DNA from: Amaricoccus macauensis_A
GTDB taxonomy: Bacteria > Pseudomonadota > Alphaproteobacteria > Rhodobacterales > Rhodobacteraceae
Direction: 5' to 3'
NCBI RefSeq assembly: GCF_049800915.1
Contig: NZ_JBNAFY010000002.1
Location: 434,001-498,000 of the forward strand
DNA length: 64,000 nucleotides
Part shown: one piece after another, positions 25,620-34,173 of the stretch
Numbering within the stretch: the first letter of the stretch is position 1
Layout of the letters: the number at the start of each line of letters is the position of its first letter
The notes under the pieces: model-generated
Told to the model about the DNA's origin: nothing
The model's database searches: none
What the model saw: the letters and a program-made list of their open reading frames with translations, nothing else
Translations under genes and position numbers: made by a program

Positions 25620-25675
25620 CCATACAAACAGCCATATCGAAACCATACGGAATCCATATCGATTACATACGCGAT
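25620..25675. repeat. Array A: five 11-bp CCATAY elements
   Basis: Units begin at 25620 (CCATAC), 25632 (CCATAT), 25643 (CCATAC), 25654 (CCATAT) and 25665 (ACATAC), so the spacing is 12, 11, 11, 11. Units read CCATATCGAAA, CCATACGGAAT, CCATATCGATT and so on. The same spacing and sequence recur at 54175. One 11-bp step per helical turn suggests a protein that binds head to tail on one face of DNA, as PhoB/OmpR-type regulators do, but the binder is unknown. Confidence 0.75.
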
Positions 25676-25900
25676 TTTCTCTGGGAATGGTGAGGGTATG
25701 CCGGCTTCGCAGCCTCGGGTCCGGGGTCTGTCCAGGCTTTGCAATGCGCCCGTGGCGTGTCCGCCATGGGCTTTCTCAATGGCACATTGAAATGCACTTT
25801 GGTGAGGCTTTCAAAAGCGAAACCGTTCTTGCGCCTTCCGGTCTCCCCGATCCCGAAAGCGTATAGGTTTCAGCTGGATACAGCCCGTTTCAATATTGAG

Positions 25901-25918
25901 CCGCCCATTGTGGGGCGG
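25901..25918 (-). terminator. Candidate terminator of the cold-shock gene
   Basis: ccgccc (25901-25906) pairs with gggcgg (25913-25918). It lies about 60 bases beyond the cspA stop codon on the minus strand. The following minus-strand sequence is ctcaatattg, which is only weakly T-rich. Confidence 0.4.
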
Positions 25919-25976
25919 TCCCGATCCGTTCGTTTCTGCTGAGTTCATGTCCCTGGCCCGCAGGCCAGCGGAGGTG

Positions 25977-26180
25977 TCAAACCTTCAGTTCGCCGGCACT
26001 CTTGCGGCCGTCACGGCCATCGATCAGCTCGTATTCGATCGGCTGATTATCGGTAAGAGTCTGCAGTCCGGCCTTCTGTACGGCCGTGATATGGACGAAA
26101 ACGTCCTTTCCCCCATCGGAGGGCTGGATAAAACCATAGCCCTTTTCGGTGTTGAACCATTTCACCGTGCCTTTGGCCAT
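25977..26180 (-). CDS. Cold-shock protein (CspA family)
   Basis: 67 residues from ATG 26180, beginning AKGTVKWFNTEKGYGFIQP. The RNA-binding motifs KGYGFI (RNP1) and VFVHI (RNP2) are intact. This OB-fold protein binds single-stranded RNA and DNA. A long upstream leader (26181 to about 26400) would fit post-transcriptional control by temperature. Upstream in-frame codons to 26324 are outside the family. Confidence 0.95.
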   Translation of the reverse strand: MAKGTVKWFNTEKGYGFIQPSDGGKDVFVHITAVQKAGLQTLTDNQPIEYELIDGRDGRKSAGELKV

Positions 26181-26511
26181 TCGGAAAGTCCCTAAGTCAC
26201 TGCCAACCCGGACCCCGCGCCCGGGCTTCTTCGACGCCACACCACTCGGACGCGGCGCACGGTTAAGCAGCTGCATCGGGTTGCGAGACCTCGTGATCTT
26301 GGAATAGCCCGATTCGCACTGCAAAAAAAGCGGCTACACAACCTGGACAGGGGCGGGAGTTCACGCCTGACGCGCAAATGTCGCCGAATGCCCTAAATCA
26401 TAACAGTTGATGAACAAAAATGTTTGCCGGCACTGGCTTTGAAAGGGGGCAATGGCTATCTTTCAAACCGGTTCGCTGCTGCAGCGAGGCTGAAAAACGG
26501 GCGATTCAGGC
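26181..26511. other. Divergent promoter region between cspA and the XpaC/TelA operon
   Basis: 331 bases with no gene. The part next to cspA is GC-rich and may be its 5' leader. The AT-rich stretch 26390-26425 (ctaaatcataacagttgatg and following) is the likely promoter zone for the plus-strand envelope genes. No specific site could be assigned. Confidence 0.4.
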
Positions 26512-26598
26512 ATGCGATTCCTTGCTTTCATCATTCTGGCCGCAATCGTTTTGGCCGCCGGCTTCGGGGCACTCGGGCCCGCCGGAGGGATCATCTGA
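26512..26598 (+). CDS. 28-residue single-span membrane peptide
   Basis: ATG 26512 opens a 28-codon frame: a two-residue polar start, then a continuous hydrophobic run FLAFIILAAIVLAAGFGALG and a short Gly/Pro tail. Its TGA shares one base with the ATG of the XpaC gene (tgATG), the classic arrangement for translational coupling. The frame is too short for most gene finders. Either a small membrane protein working with XpaC/TelA or a leader for coupling; the ribosome site is weak. Confidence 0.55.
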   Translation: MRFLAFIILAAIVLAAGFGALGPAGGII

Positions 26599-27503
26599 TG
26601 GCCGCACAACGTTTCGGCGGCAAGTATTCACCCGGTGGTCCGGTAGCAGAGGCCGGGACCAAACGGACGGCGCCCTTCGAAAATCGCCGCGCGCGCAAGG
26701 TGAGCATCCGGGCCCGCCTGATGTATCTACTGCCCGTTCCGATGTTCTTCGCGGGGCTCGGCGCCATCTTCCGGGGCGATCCGGTCGAGATGGTCGCGGA
26801 GGTCGGCGGTTTCGCAGGGCTGACTTTCGCAGCCTATCTGCTCAACGAAGGTTTGAAGGCGGAAGCGGCCTTCGAAGCGCGCCGGGTGGCAAAGCCGCCG
26901 AGTTTCCCGCGCAAGTCTGTCGCAGCAGTTCTCACCGGGCTCTGCGTGACAGCCGTGGGAACACTCAGTCTCGGCCAGCCGCTTCTCGGTGCGCTTGTCT
27001 TCGGAATCGCCTCGGGCGGTGCACAGATCCTTGCCTTCGGACTGGACCCGATGCGTGCCAAGGGGCTCGATGGTGTTGACAGTTTCGAGAGCGAACGGGT
27101 GGCCCGCGCAATCGACCGGGCCGAGGCGCTCGTGCGTGAGATCTCGTTGGCGGCGGATCGCATCGGCGAGCGGGCGATGGAAGACCGGGTCCAGCAGATC
27201 TGCGGACAGGCGCGCGGGCTCTTCCGCACCGTTGAAGAGGATCCGAGGGATCTGCCGCGCGCACGCAAGTTCCTGACAGTCTATCTCACCGGCCTGCGCG
27301 ATGCGACGCAGAAATACGCGAGCCTGAGCCCGCAGGGGCGCGATGCCGAATCGCGCGATCAGTTCCAGGCTCTGCTGACGGATCTCGAAGGCAGCTTCAC
27401 TGCGCATCGGGAGGATCTCCTGCGCGACGATCGAAGCGAACTCGACACGGAAATCGAAGTTCTGAGAGAGAGGCTCAAGCAGGACGGGCTTGTCTCCAAC
27501 TGA
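26598..27503 (+). CDS. XpaC-like membrane protein (5-bromo-4-chloroindolyl phosphate hydrolysis family)
   Basis: 301 residues. About four membrane spans lie between residues 40 and 155 (MYLLPVPMFFAGLGAIF, FAGLTFAAYLLNEGL, AAVLTGLCVTAVGTLSL, ALVFGIASGGAQILAF). A cytoplasmic helical domain follows, ending in an acidic coiled coil. XpaC was named for an effect on X-phos hydrolysis in Bacillus, but it mostly occurs beside TelA and is viewed as part of envelope/tellurite-type stress systems. ATG 26598 overlaps the small upstream frame. telA follows after 21 bases. Confidence 0.82.
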   Translation: MAAQRFGGKYSPGGPVAEAGTKRTAPFENRRARKVSIRARLMYLLPVPMFFAGLGAIFRGDPVEMVAEVGGFAGLTFAAYLLNEGLKAEAAFEARRVAKPPSFPRKSVAAVLTGLCVTAVGTLSLGQPLLGALVFGIASGGAQILAFGLDPMRAKGLDGVDSFESERVARAIDRAEALVREISLAADRIGERAMEDRVQQICGQARGLFRTVEEDPRDLPRARKFLTVYLTGLRDATQKYASLSPQGRDAESRDQFQALLTDLEGSFTAHREDLLRDDRSELDTEIEVLRERLKQDGLVSN

Positions 27504-27524
27504 CATCAACCAGGAGAAATGCAG

Positions 27525-28712
27525 ATGGCTGAGGATATCCGGGCAAAGGCCGCAGCGGCGCAAGAGGAAGTCGATGCGCTGGGTGCCGTGGCATTGCCCG
27601 AACCGAAGGCGGAGATTGTTCCCGCCGACACGCTGGACCCTGCAATTCAATCAAGAGTTGAATGCCTGAAATCGGAGATCGACCTCTCGAATACCCAGTC
27701 GATCATCCGGTTCGGATCCGCCGCTCAGACCGACCTGCAATCCATCAGCCAGCAGATGCTCAGCGACGTGCGCAACAAGGACGTCGGGCCTGCAGGCGAT
27801 TCCCTGCGTGAAATGGTCACGTCGCTTCGCGGGTTCTCGGTCAAGGAACTCGATCCCAACCGCAAGCAAAGCTGGTGGGAGCGGCTGACCGGCAAGGCAA
27901 AGCCGATGGCCGAGTTCATGGCGCGATACGAGAGCGTGCAGGTGCAGATCGACCGCATCACCGAAAACCTGCTCACCCATGAACACACGTTGCTCAAGGA
28001 TGTGAAGGCGCTCGACAAGCTCTACGAGAAGACCCTCGAATTCTACGACGAACTGGCTCTCTATATCGCGGCGGGCGAGCAGCGGGTCGCGGAACTGGAC
28101 GAGACCGAGATTCCGGCCAAGGAAGCCGAGGTTCAGGCCGCGCCTGAACAGGAAGGCGTTCTGAAGGCGCAGGAACTCAGGGACCTGCGTGCGGCGCGCG
28201 ACGATCTGGAACGCCGGGTTCACGATCTGAAGCTCACGCGGCAGGTGACGATGCAGTCTCTGCCCTCGATTCGGCTCGTTCAGGAGAACGACAAGAGCCT
28301 CGTGAACAAGATCCATTCGACGCTCGTGAACACGGTGCCGCTTTGGGAAACCCAGCTTGCGCAGGCGGTGACCATCCACCGCTCCCGCAAGGCCGCGCAG
28401 GACGTACGGGCCGCGAACGATCTGACCAACGAACTTCTCACCGCCAATGCAAAGAACCTGCGCGAAGCAAATGCCGAGATCCGGACCGAACTCGAGCGGG
28501 GTGTCTTCGATATCACAGCGGTTGAAAAGGCGAATGCAGATCTCATCGCGACTATTGAGGACTCACTCCGGATCGCGGATGAGGGCAAGGCGAAGCGTGC
28601 CGAGGCGGAACAGTCGCTCGTCCGCATGGAGGGCGAACTGAAACAGACCCTGGCCGCGGCCAAATCCAAGGCCACCGGGCTTGGTGATACTGTTTCTGGT
28701 GTGAACGGCTAG
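27525..28712 (+). CDS. TelA-like toxic anion resistance protein
   Basis: 395 residues, soluble, almost entirely helical and charged, with the TelA layout: SDVRNKDVGPAGDSLREMV, then LDKLYEKTLEFYDELALYI, and the late IRLVQENDKSLVNKIHSTL block. TelA (klaA/YceH-like) proteins are linked to tellurite and antibiotic resistance and act with XpaC; their molecular activity is unknown. ATG 27525 has aggag at the right distance, better than ATG 27519. Confidence 0.9.
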   Translation: MAEDIRAKAAAAQEEVDALGAVALPEPKAEIVPADTLDPAIQSRVECLKSEIDLSNTQSIIRFGSAAQTDLQSISQQMLSDVRNKDVGPAGDSLREMVTSLRGFSVKELDPNRKQSWWERLTGKAKPMAEFMARYESVQVQIDRITENLLTHEHTLLKDVKALDKLYEKTLEFYDELALYIAAGEQRVAELDETEIPAKEAEVQAAPEQEGVLKAQELRDLRAARDDLERRVHDLKLTRQVTMQSLPSIRLVQENDKSLVNKIHSTLVNTVPLWETQLAQAVTIHRSRKAAQDVRAANDLTNELLTANAKNLREANAEIRTELERGVFDITAVEKANADLIATIEDSLRIADEGKAKRAEAEQSLVRMEGELKQTLAAAKSKATGLGDTVSGVNG

Positions 28713-28726
28713 AAGTAAGGATACGG

Positions 28727-29764
28727 ATGGGGGAAGGCTCGGCAGGTATTGCTTCCGGTTCAAGAAAACCGGCCTGCATTCGCTCCCCCTACCTCCGTGC
28801 TGGGGTGCGCGCGGCCTGCCTGCTCGGCTGCGTCTCTTTCCTGGATGCCTGCACCTTCGGTGGATCGCGCAACCTTCCGTCCGATCCTTCTCTGACTGCT
28901 GCGCCGGAAGATCTGGCGGAGCCACCAGAGCAGGGAACGGACGCGCTCTCTGCTCTCTATGCCGATGTCGAGGGGCAGTTGACCTCGACGGGGCGGATGC
29001 GACGGGATGTGGCCCCGATCGATGCGCCTTACTCGGTTGACGATCTTGTGCGGAATTTCGAGCGGATCGCGCTCTACGACGAGTATGTCGATGTGGATGG
29101 GCGTTTCCTGCAATCGGAAACACCGGCCTACCTGCGGCGTTGGGAGCAGCCTGTGCGGGTTGCGGTGATGACCGGTCCGTCTGTCCTTCCAGAGGAGGCC
29201 GCCCGGGACCGGGCCAATGTGGCCGCGTTCACCAACAGGCTGTCAAGGTTGACCGGGGTGGACATGGCGCTGGCCAACGGCCCGGATGTCAACTTTCTCG
29301 TGCTGTTCATGAACAACTCCGAGCAGCAGGCTTTCGGTCGTGAGGTTGCGGCGCGCTTCCCGAGTTTTTCGCCTGCGGTCACCAGTGCAATTGCTGAAAC
29401 CCAGCTCGATACGTTCTGTACCGCCTATGCGTTCAGCAACCCGGACCAACCGGCGCTCTATGCCGCTGTGCTGATCCTGATCCGCGCGGAACACCCGCCG
29501 CTCACGAAGCTTTCCTGCGTCCACGAGGAGATGGCTCAGGCGATGGGGCTGCCGAATGACAGTCCCGATGCACGGCCGTCGCTGTTCAATGACAGCCTGG
29601 AGTTCGCTCTCCTGACCGAGCATGACGAAATTCTGCTTCGCATGCTCTATGATCCCCGCCTCGAACCGGGAATGACGGCCGAGGAAGCGCGACCCTTGCT
29701 GCCCGCCGTGGCGCAGGATGCGATGCAAGAGGAACGCGCGGCACAGACGGCAGGCAGCAGCTAG
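28727..29764 (+). CDS. DUF2927 lipoprotein
   Basis: 345 residues. The N-terminus is long and basic, then hydrophobic with a lipobox-like LDAC (about residues 39-42), so it is probably a lipoprotein. The DUF2927 domain fills the rest: DDLVRNFERIALYDEY, FLQSETPAYLRRWEQPVRV, and the conserved SCVHEEMAQAMGLPNDSP with a His-Glu pair resembling a metallopeptidase HExxH-like site (HEEMAQ). It follows telA by 14 bases, giving an XpaC-TelA-DUF2927 operon. A role as a secreted protease-like partner is inference. Confidence 0.83.
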   Translation: MGEGSAGIASGSRKPACIRSPYLRAGVRAACLLGCVSFLDACTFGGSRNLPSDPSLTAAPEDLAEPPEQGTDALSALYADVEGQLTSTGRMRRDVAPIDAPYSVDDLVRNFERIALYDEYVDVDGRFLQSETPAYLRRWEQPVRVAVMTGPSVLPEEAARDRANVAAFTNRLSRLTGVDMALANGPDVNFLVLFMNNSEQQAFGREVAARFPSFSPAVTSAIAETQLDTFCTAYAFSNPDQPALYAAVLILIRAEHPPLTKLSCVHEEMAQAMGLPNDSPDARPSLFNDSLEFALLTEHDEILLRMLYDPRLEPGMTAEEARPLLPAVAQDAMQEERAAQTAGSS

Positions 29765-29896
29765 ACCTGTTTCGCGCCGGCGCTATCGGGCAGGTGCAAC
29801 GAACGATGGACCTCTCAGCATCTGGCGCTATCTGACCTTCCCGAAGCCCCGAAAGCCGGGCAGGGGCCGACCAATACCCGACGAGAGGAGATTGCG

Positions 29897-30565
29897 ATGT
29901 TCGAGGCCCCGGGCGCCAGACACAGCAGCGCCGAGGTGGTCGCCGACGAACGGCCCGAACTCCTCTTGTTCTGCGGCATTGTCGGCTTCATCGGCTCACT
30001 CACCCCGCTTGTCACGCTTCTCGTGTCATGGCCGATCGCCGAACACGACTTCATCGCGGACACGGTGAGCGATCTGGCACGCGGGCCGCACAAGTGGATC
30101 ATGGACCTCGGGTTCTACGTCAGTGCCGCCGGCCTCCTCGGCCTCGCGATCGGGGCGGCCCATGTCCATCTCGGTCGGATGGCCTGGTCACTCGGCATCT
30201 TCTGTCTGTGCTTTCTTGCCCTGTTCGTGGTTCTGCTCGGTCTCTGGGACGAGTTCCACAACGTGGGTGACGAGGCAACCGGCATGACGGTACACACCAA
30301 GCTCACCTTCTTTCTGGGCCCGCTCTACACCGCGGGGCCGCTCCTGACCGCAAAGGGTGCGGCGGGGATTTCGCGAACATATGGCTGGCTCTTCGTCGCG
30401 AGCGCGGTGATCTGGCTGAGCTTTGCCGCGGCATTCCTGATGGCACCCACCGCGTATGACGGGATCATCGAGAAGATCGCCATCGCGGCTACGCTGCTCT
30501 GGACGCTGCCGCTCTCGCATATCTTCTTCTGGCGCGGCTATGACAAGCTCCATCGCCTGACCTGA
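29897..30565 (+). CDS. DUF998-like integral membrane protein
   Basis: 222 residues with about six membrane spans (for example LLLFCGIVGFIGSLTPLVTLLV, GIFCLCFLALFVVLLGLW). The polar loop HNVGDEATGMTVHTKLTFF carries His and acidic residues typical of DUF998. Function is unknown. It sits 132 bases after DUF2927, so it may have its own promoter, and precedes the SPFH gene by 137 bases. Confidence 0.72.
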   Translation: MFEAPGARHSSAEVVADERPELLLFCGIVGFIGSLTPLVTLLVSWPIAEHDFIADTVSDLARGPHKWIMDLGFYVSAAGLLGLAIGAAHVHLGRMAWSLGIFCLCFLALFVVLLGLWDEFHNVGDEATGMTVHTKLTFFLGPLYTAGPLLTAKGAAGISRTYGWLFVASAVIWLSFAAAFLMAPTAYDGIIEKIAIAATLLWTLPLSHIFFWRGYDKLHRLT

Positions 30566-30702
30566 GGTGTCGGTCGCGTTAACCCAGAAGGCATGTCGCA
30601 AGTCGTGGCGGAGCCGGAAACAAGGCCCTATAGTCGTGCCGGGGCGCATGGCGACGGCGTCCCGACGAAGCCGACCGATCCACGAGCCGAGCAGGTGAAC
30701 GC

Positions 30703-31830
30703 ATGGCCCTCTTCAATTTTCTTCGCGGTGAATTCATCGATGTCATCGAATGGACGGATGATACTCGCGACACCATCGTCTGGCGGTTCCAGCGGCGGGA
30801 CAATGCGATCAAATACGGCGCGAAGCTGACGGTGCGCGAGGGACAGGCGGCGGTTTTCGTCCACGAGGGCCAGCTCGCGGATGTCTTCACGTCCGGTCTC
30901 TACCAGCTCGAGACCAACAACATGCCGATCCTGACCTCGCTTCAGCACTGGGATCACGGCTTCTCGAGCCCGTTCAAGTCTGAGATCTATTTCGTCAACC
31001 TGCGCCGCTTCACGGACCTGAAATGGGGCACGCGCAATCCCATCATGTGCCGCGATCCGGAGTTCGGCCCGGTGCGGCTGCGCGCTTTCGGCACATACAC
31101 CATGCGGGTGGCCGATCCGGGTCGCTTCATGACCGAGATCGTCGGAACCGATGGCGAGTTCACCACCGAGGAAATCTCGTTCCAGATCCGCAATATCATC
31201 GTCACCCATTTCAGCCAGATCATTGCATCCTCCGGCATTCCCGTGCTCGACATGGCGGCGAACACGCTCGATCTCGCGAAGCTGGTCCATGAGAAGATCG
31301 CGCCCATGGTCGAGGCCTACGGTCTCGAACTTCCGGCCTTCATGATCGAAAACATCTCGCTGCCCTCCGAGGTTGAGGCTGCGCTCGACAAGCGCAGCTC
31401 CGCCTCCTTCGCCGGCGATCTGCGGCGCTATACCGATTTTGCCGCCGCCGAAGCGATGACAAAATCCGCCGAGAACCCCGGTGGGGGCGGGGGCATGGCC
31501 GCGGGAATGGGCATGGGAATGGGCATGGCGATGGCCGAGCGCATGGCCAAGTCCGGTCCCTGGGGCTCTGCTCCGGCTCCGGCGGCACAGGCCGGCACGC
31601 CTGCGCCGCCACCACCCCCCGCGGCCGAACCGCGCTGGCATCTGGCGGAGGGCGGCGCGTCCAAGGGGCCCTTCACCCAGCTGCAACTCGAGAAGATGGC
31701 CGCCGAGGGCAGCTTCACGCGGGAAACCTATGTCTGGACGCCCGGAAGCGCGGGCTGGATCCATGCCGGAGAGGTGGCCGAGCTTGCGCCGGTTTTCGCG
31801 CAGGTTCCCCCGCCACCCCCGCTTGCATGA
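30703..31830 (+). CDS. SPFH domain protein with C-terminal GYF domain
   Basis: 375 residues. Residues about 20-250 are an SPFH/band-7 domain of the YdjI / virion-core-like type (FLRGEFIDVIEWTDD, MRVADPGRFMTEIVG). Next comes a low-complexity Gly/Met linker (GGGGGMAAGMGMGMGMAM) and a Pro/Ala run. The last 55 residues are a GYF_2 domain (WHLAEGGASKGPFTQLQL, then YVWTPGSAGWIHAGEV), which usually binds proline-rich peptides. There is no N-terminal membrane span. Proteins of this class occur in PspA-type membrane stress neighbourhoods. The next gene encodes a zinc-ribbon membrane protein. Confidence 0.87.
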   Translation: MALFNFLRGEFIDVIEWTDDTRDTIVWRFQRRDNAIKYGAKLTVREGQAAVFVHEGQLADVFTSGLYQLETNNMPILTSLQHWDHGFSSPFKSEIYFVNLRRFTDLKWGTRNPIMCRDPEFGPVRLRAFGTYTMRVADPGRFMTEIVGTDGEFTTEEISFQIRNIIVTHFSQIIASSGIPVLDMAANTLDLAKLVHEKIAPMVEAYGLELPAFMIENISLPSEVEAALDKRSSASFAGDLRRYTDFAAAEAMTKSAENPGGGGGMAAGMGMGMGMAMAERMAKSGPWGSAPAPAAQAGTPAPPPPPAAEPRWHLAEGGASKGPFTQLQLEKMAAEGSFTRETYVWTPGSAGWIHAGEVAELAPVFAQVPPPPPLA

Positions 31831-31920
31831 CCAGCCGGAACCTGGGCAGAGGCCATGCAGAACCCGTGCACGCCCACCTGACCTGTCCGCTGTTCGTGGG
31901 CTGTCCGGGGGTGACCTGCC

Positions 31921-33054
31921 ATGGATAATCCGTGGGCCAAGGAAATGGCGACGATCGAGAATGTGCCCCTCGAAGAGCATCGCTTTCCGTGCCCGGCCTG
32001 CGGCGCGGACCTGCGTTTCGCCCCCGGCACGGACAATCTTGCCTGCGACCACTGCGGCCATGCAGAGCCGATCCAGGCACCGCGAGGCGCACTTCGCGAA
32101 CTCGACCTGCGCAGCGCCGAGAAGGGCGGGATCTCCGAAGAAGACCTTGAGGAAACACGCACGGCGCGCTGCGGCAGTTGTGGCGCGGAAGTGGAGTTCG
32201 CCGCGGGCGTTCATGCCGAAACCTGCCCGTTCTGTGCCTCTCCCCTCGTGACCGACACGGGGGCAAACAGACACATCAAGCCCCAGGGCCAACTGCCCTT
32301 TCTCATAGCCGAGGAGGAGGCGCGACAGGCGTTACGCAAATGGCTCGGACGCCTCTGGTTTGCACCCTCCGACCTCAAGAAATACGCCAGCGCCGAACGG
32401 GCGCTCGACGGCATCTATGTGCCCTACTGGACCTATGACGCCGAAACGCGCTCACGCTACACCGGCCAGCGCGGCACGGTCCATCACAAGACGAAACGCG
32501 TTCCGGTGATGGTGAAGGGCAAGCGGCGGATGCAGAACGTGACGACATCTGAGGTCCGGTGGCGACCCGCGAGCGGCCGCGTGGCGCGAGATTTCGACGA
32601 TGTTCTGGTGCCCGGAACGACCAGCCTCCCAAAACGCTTTGTTGATGCCATCGCCCCGTGGGACCTGTCGGCCCTCCTGCGCTACGATCCGCGGTATCTG
32701 GCAGGGTTTCGTGCCGAAGCCTACGGGCGTTCCGTTCAGGAGGGCTACGAAGACGCGCGGGCGATCATGAATTCGGTCATCACTCAGGATGTGCGTCGGG
32801 ATATCGGTGGGGATCGGCAGAAGATCACCCGGCTTGAAACGGATGTGGGCCGGCTGACTTTCAAGCACGTGCTCCTGCCCGTCTGGATGGCGGCCTATCG
32901 CTACCGGGGCAAGAGCTACCGGTTCGTGGTCAATGCGCGGACGGGTGCGGTCGAGGGAGAGCGACCCTGGTCGCCGGGCAAGATCGCGATTGCCGTCGTG
33001 CTTGGCCTCATCGTCGCCTTGGCGATTGCCTGGCTTCAGATCAGCCAAAACTGA
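31921..33054 (+). CDS. Zinc-ribbon membrane-anchored protein, SPFH partner
   Basis: 377 residues. Two zinc ribbons at the N-terminus use four CxxC pairs (CPAC, CDHC, CGSC, CPFC within residues 20-100). A long beta-rich region follows, with WYxxxxYA-like and PYWTYDAETRSRYTGQRG, and a single membrane span at the end (KIAIAVVLGLIVALAIAWL). Database entries often call such proteins primosomal N' or DNA helicase because of the ribbons, but no helicase motif is present. It starts 90 bases after SPFH-GYF and is likely co-transcribed. Confidence 0.82.
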   Translation: MDNPWAKEMATIENVPLEEHRFPCPACGADLRFAPGTDNLACDHCGHAEPIQAPRGALRELDLRSAEKGGISEEDLEETRTARCGSCGAEVEFAAGVHAETCPFCASPLVTDTGANRHIKPQGQLPFLIAEEEARQALRKWLGRLWFAPSDLKKYASAERALDGIYVPYWTYDAETRSRYTGQRGTVHHKTKRVPVMVKGKRRMQNVTTSEVRWRPASGRVARDFDDVLVPGTTSLPKRFVDAIAPWDLSALLRYDPRYLAGFRAEAYGRSVQEGYEDARAIMNSVITQDVRRDIGGDRQKITRLETDVGRLTFKHVLLPVWMAAYRYRGKSYRFVVNARTGAVEGERPWSPGKIAIAVVLGLIVALAIAWLQISQN

Positions 33055-33057
33055 CCC

Positions 33058-34026
33058 ATGATGCGCGGGCATGACATTGGAGGCCTGACCCTGCCTCTCG
33101 CCATGCGATGGCTCGGGAGGGTGCTGTGCAGCGGGTATCTGGCTTTCGCCACTCAGACCTTGGCGGACCCGCCGCCGGTCGTGTTCGAAGCCACAGAATC
33201 CGCGCTCGCGCTCTGCGACGTTCGGGGCGAGGAAGGCCAGATCCGCGAAGGCTACGAGACAACCGTGGACCTGAACGGCGATGCCTTGCCCGACTACATC
33301 CTCGATTTCGGCAAGATCGAATGCGGTGGTGCGGGCGGCCCGGGCTGTGGTTCTTTCGGATGCGAAATTTCGGTCTGGCTCTCGCGTCCCAATGGAGAAT
33401 ACCAGCAGATCCCGCTTGGCCGTGGAATGTCCTATGATCTTCTACGGCCAGCAGTTGCCCTGCCAAGCGTGCAGGTCATCAAGGGAGGCCAGGCCTGCGC
33501 GGGCGCCGGTCTTTCTTCGTCCGTCTGCACGCAGACCTGGCACTTTGCGGGTGAAACGCCCGAAGCCGGGCCCGTCGTGATGCCGGCACCAAGGCGCCCC
33601 GAGAAAAGGCCTCCGCCAGAAGCCCTGCCACGCCTGCCTGCCGAACCGGGCTGGACGCTGCGCCAATCCGCGGATGGGCGTCCGGTGGCCCTTGGTATCG
33701 CCTCCGGCAACCTTCAGTCTCTGGGTGCCTTCTGTCTCCAGGATATGCCGTTTCTCGTTCTGAGGTTCGCCGAGCGGCCGGCGCAGGACGAGCTTTGGGT
33801 TGGCTTTGGCTTTTCCTCCGGTGTGGTCGAGGCACAGGCCCATTTCGAGGAAACCGCCGGCGATGCCTTCGTCATCGACCTTTCCGGATCGTCTCTTGCC
33901 GCACGTCTCGCCGGGGCGGATCAGTCGGTAGATGTTGCCTATGGGGGCTCGGTGGTCGAGACGATCTCGCTCGCGGGATCAAGCCGGAGCTTGCGCGCAG
34001 CCCTTGGCCCCTGCCTCGATCTGTGA
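33058..34026 (+). CDS. Exported protein of unknown function
   Basis: 322 residues, starting 3 bases after the zinc-ribbon gene and so in its operon. The N-terminal hydrophobic segment (VLCSGYLAFATQTLA) is a probable signal peptide, mature from about residue 37. The first half has a calcium-like DLNGDALPDYILD repeat (EF-hand/FG-GAP style) and a Cys cluster (CGGAGGPGCGSFGC) that could form disulfides. A Pro-rich linker leads to a second beta-rich domain. I do not recognise a named family. Confidence 0.75.
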   Translation: MMRGHDIGGLTLPLAMRWLGRVLCSGYLAFATQTLADPPPVVFEATESALALCDVRGEEGQIREGYETTVDLNGDALPDYILDFGKIECGGAGGPGCGSFGCEISVWLSRPNGEYQQIPLGRGMSYDLLRPAVALPSVQVIKGGQACAGAGLSSSVCTQTWHFAGETPEAGPVVMPAPRRPEKRPPPEALPRLPAEPGWTLRQSADGRPVALGIASGNLQSLGAFCLQDMPFLVLRFAERPAQDELWVGFGFSSGVVEAQAHFEETAGDAFVIDLSGSSLAARLAGADQSVDVAYGGSVVETISLAGSSRSLRAALGPCLDL

Positions 34027-34173
34027 TCTCCCGGACAATCAAAGGGCAGGGGGCAGTGCTCCTTTCTCACGTGTTCGTGATCCCTGCATCCGATCGCGAA
34101 GCGCTGCGGGTAACCGATGCGAGACCGGCCGATCAGGCCGCCTCGTTGATTGGTTGAAAGAAAGGACACCGAC

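Larger units (their letters stand above)
25521..25976. other. Gene-free interval carrying an 11-bp repeat array
   Basis: 456 bases between the convergent pseudouridine synthase and cold-shock genes. I find no credible gene. The notable content is the CCATAYSG array (25620-25675) and a hairpin at 25901-25918 that could terminate cspA. The remainder could encode a small RNA, but no conserved RNA is recognised. Confidence 0.5.

Noticed and set aside
25620..25675. CCATAYSG array as a CRISPR array
   Set aside because: Units are 11 bp with no spacers of uniform length and no cas genes are in the window.
31921..33054. Annotation of the zinc-ribbon protein as PriA or another helicase
   Set aside because: Only CxxC ribbons and a C-terminal membrane span are visible; Walker A/B and helicase motifs are absent.
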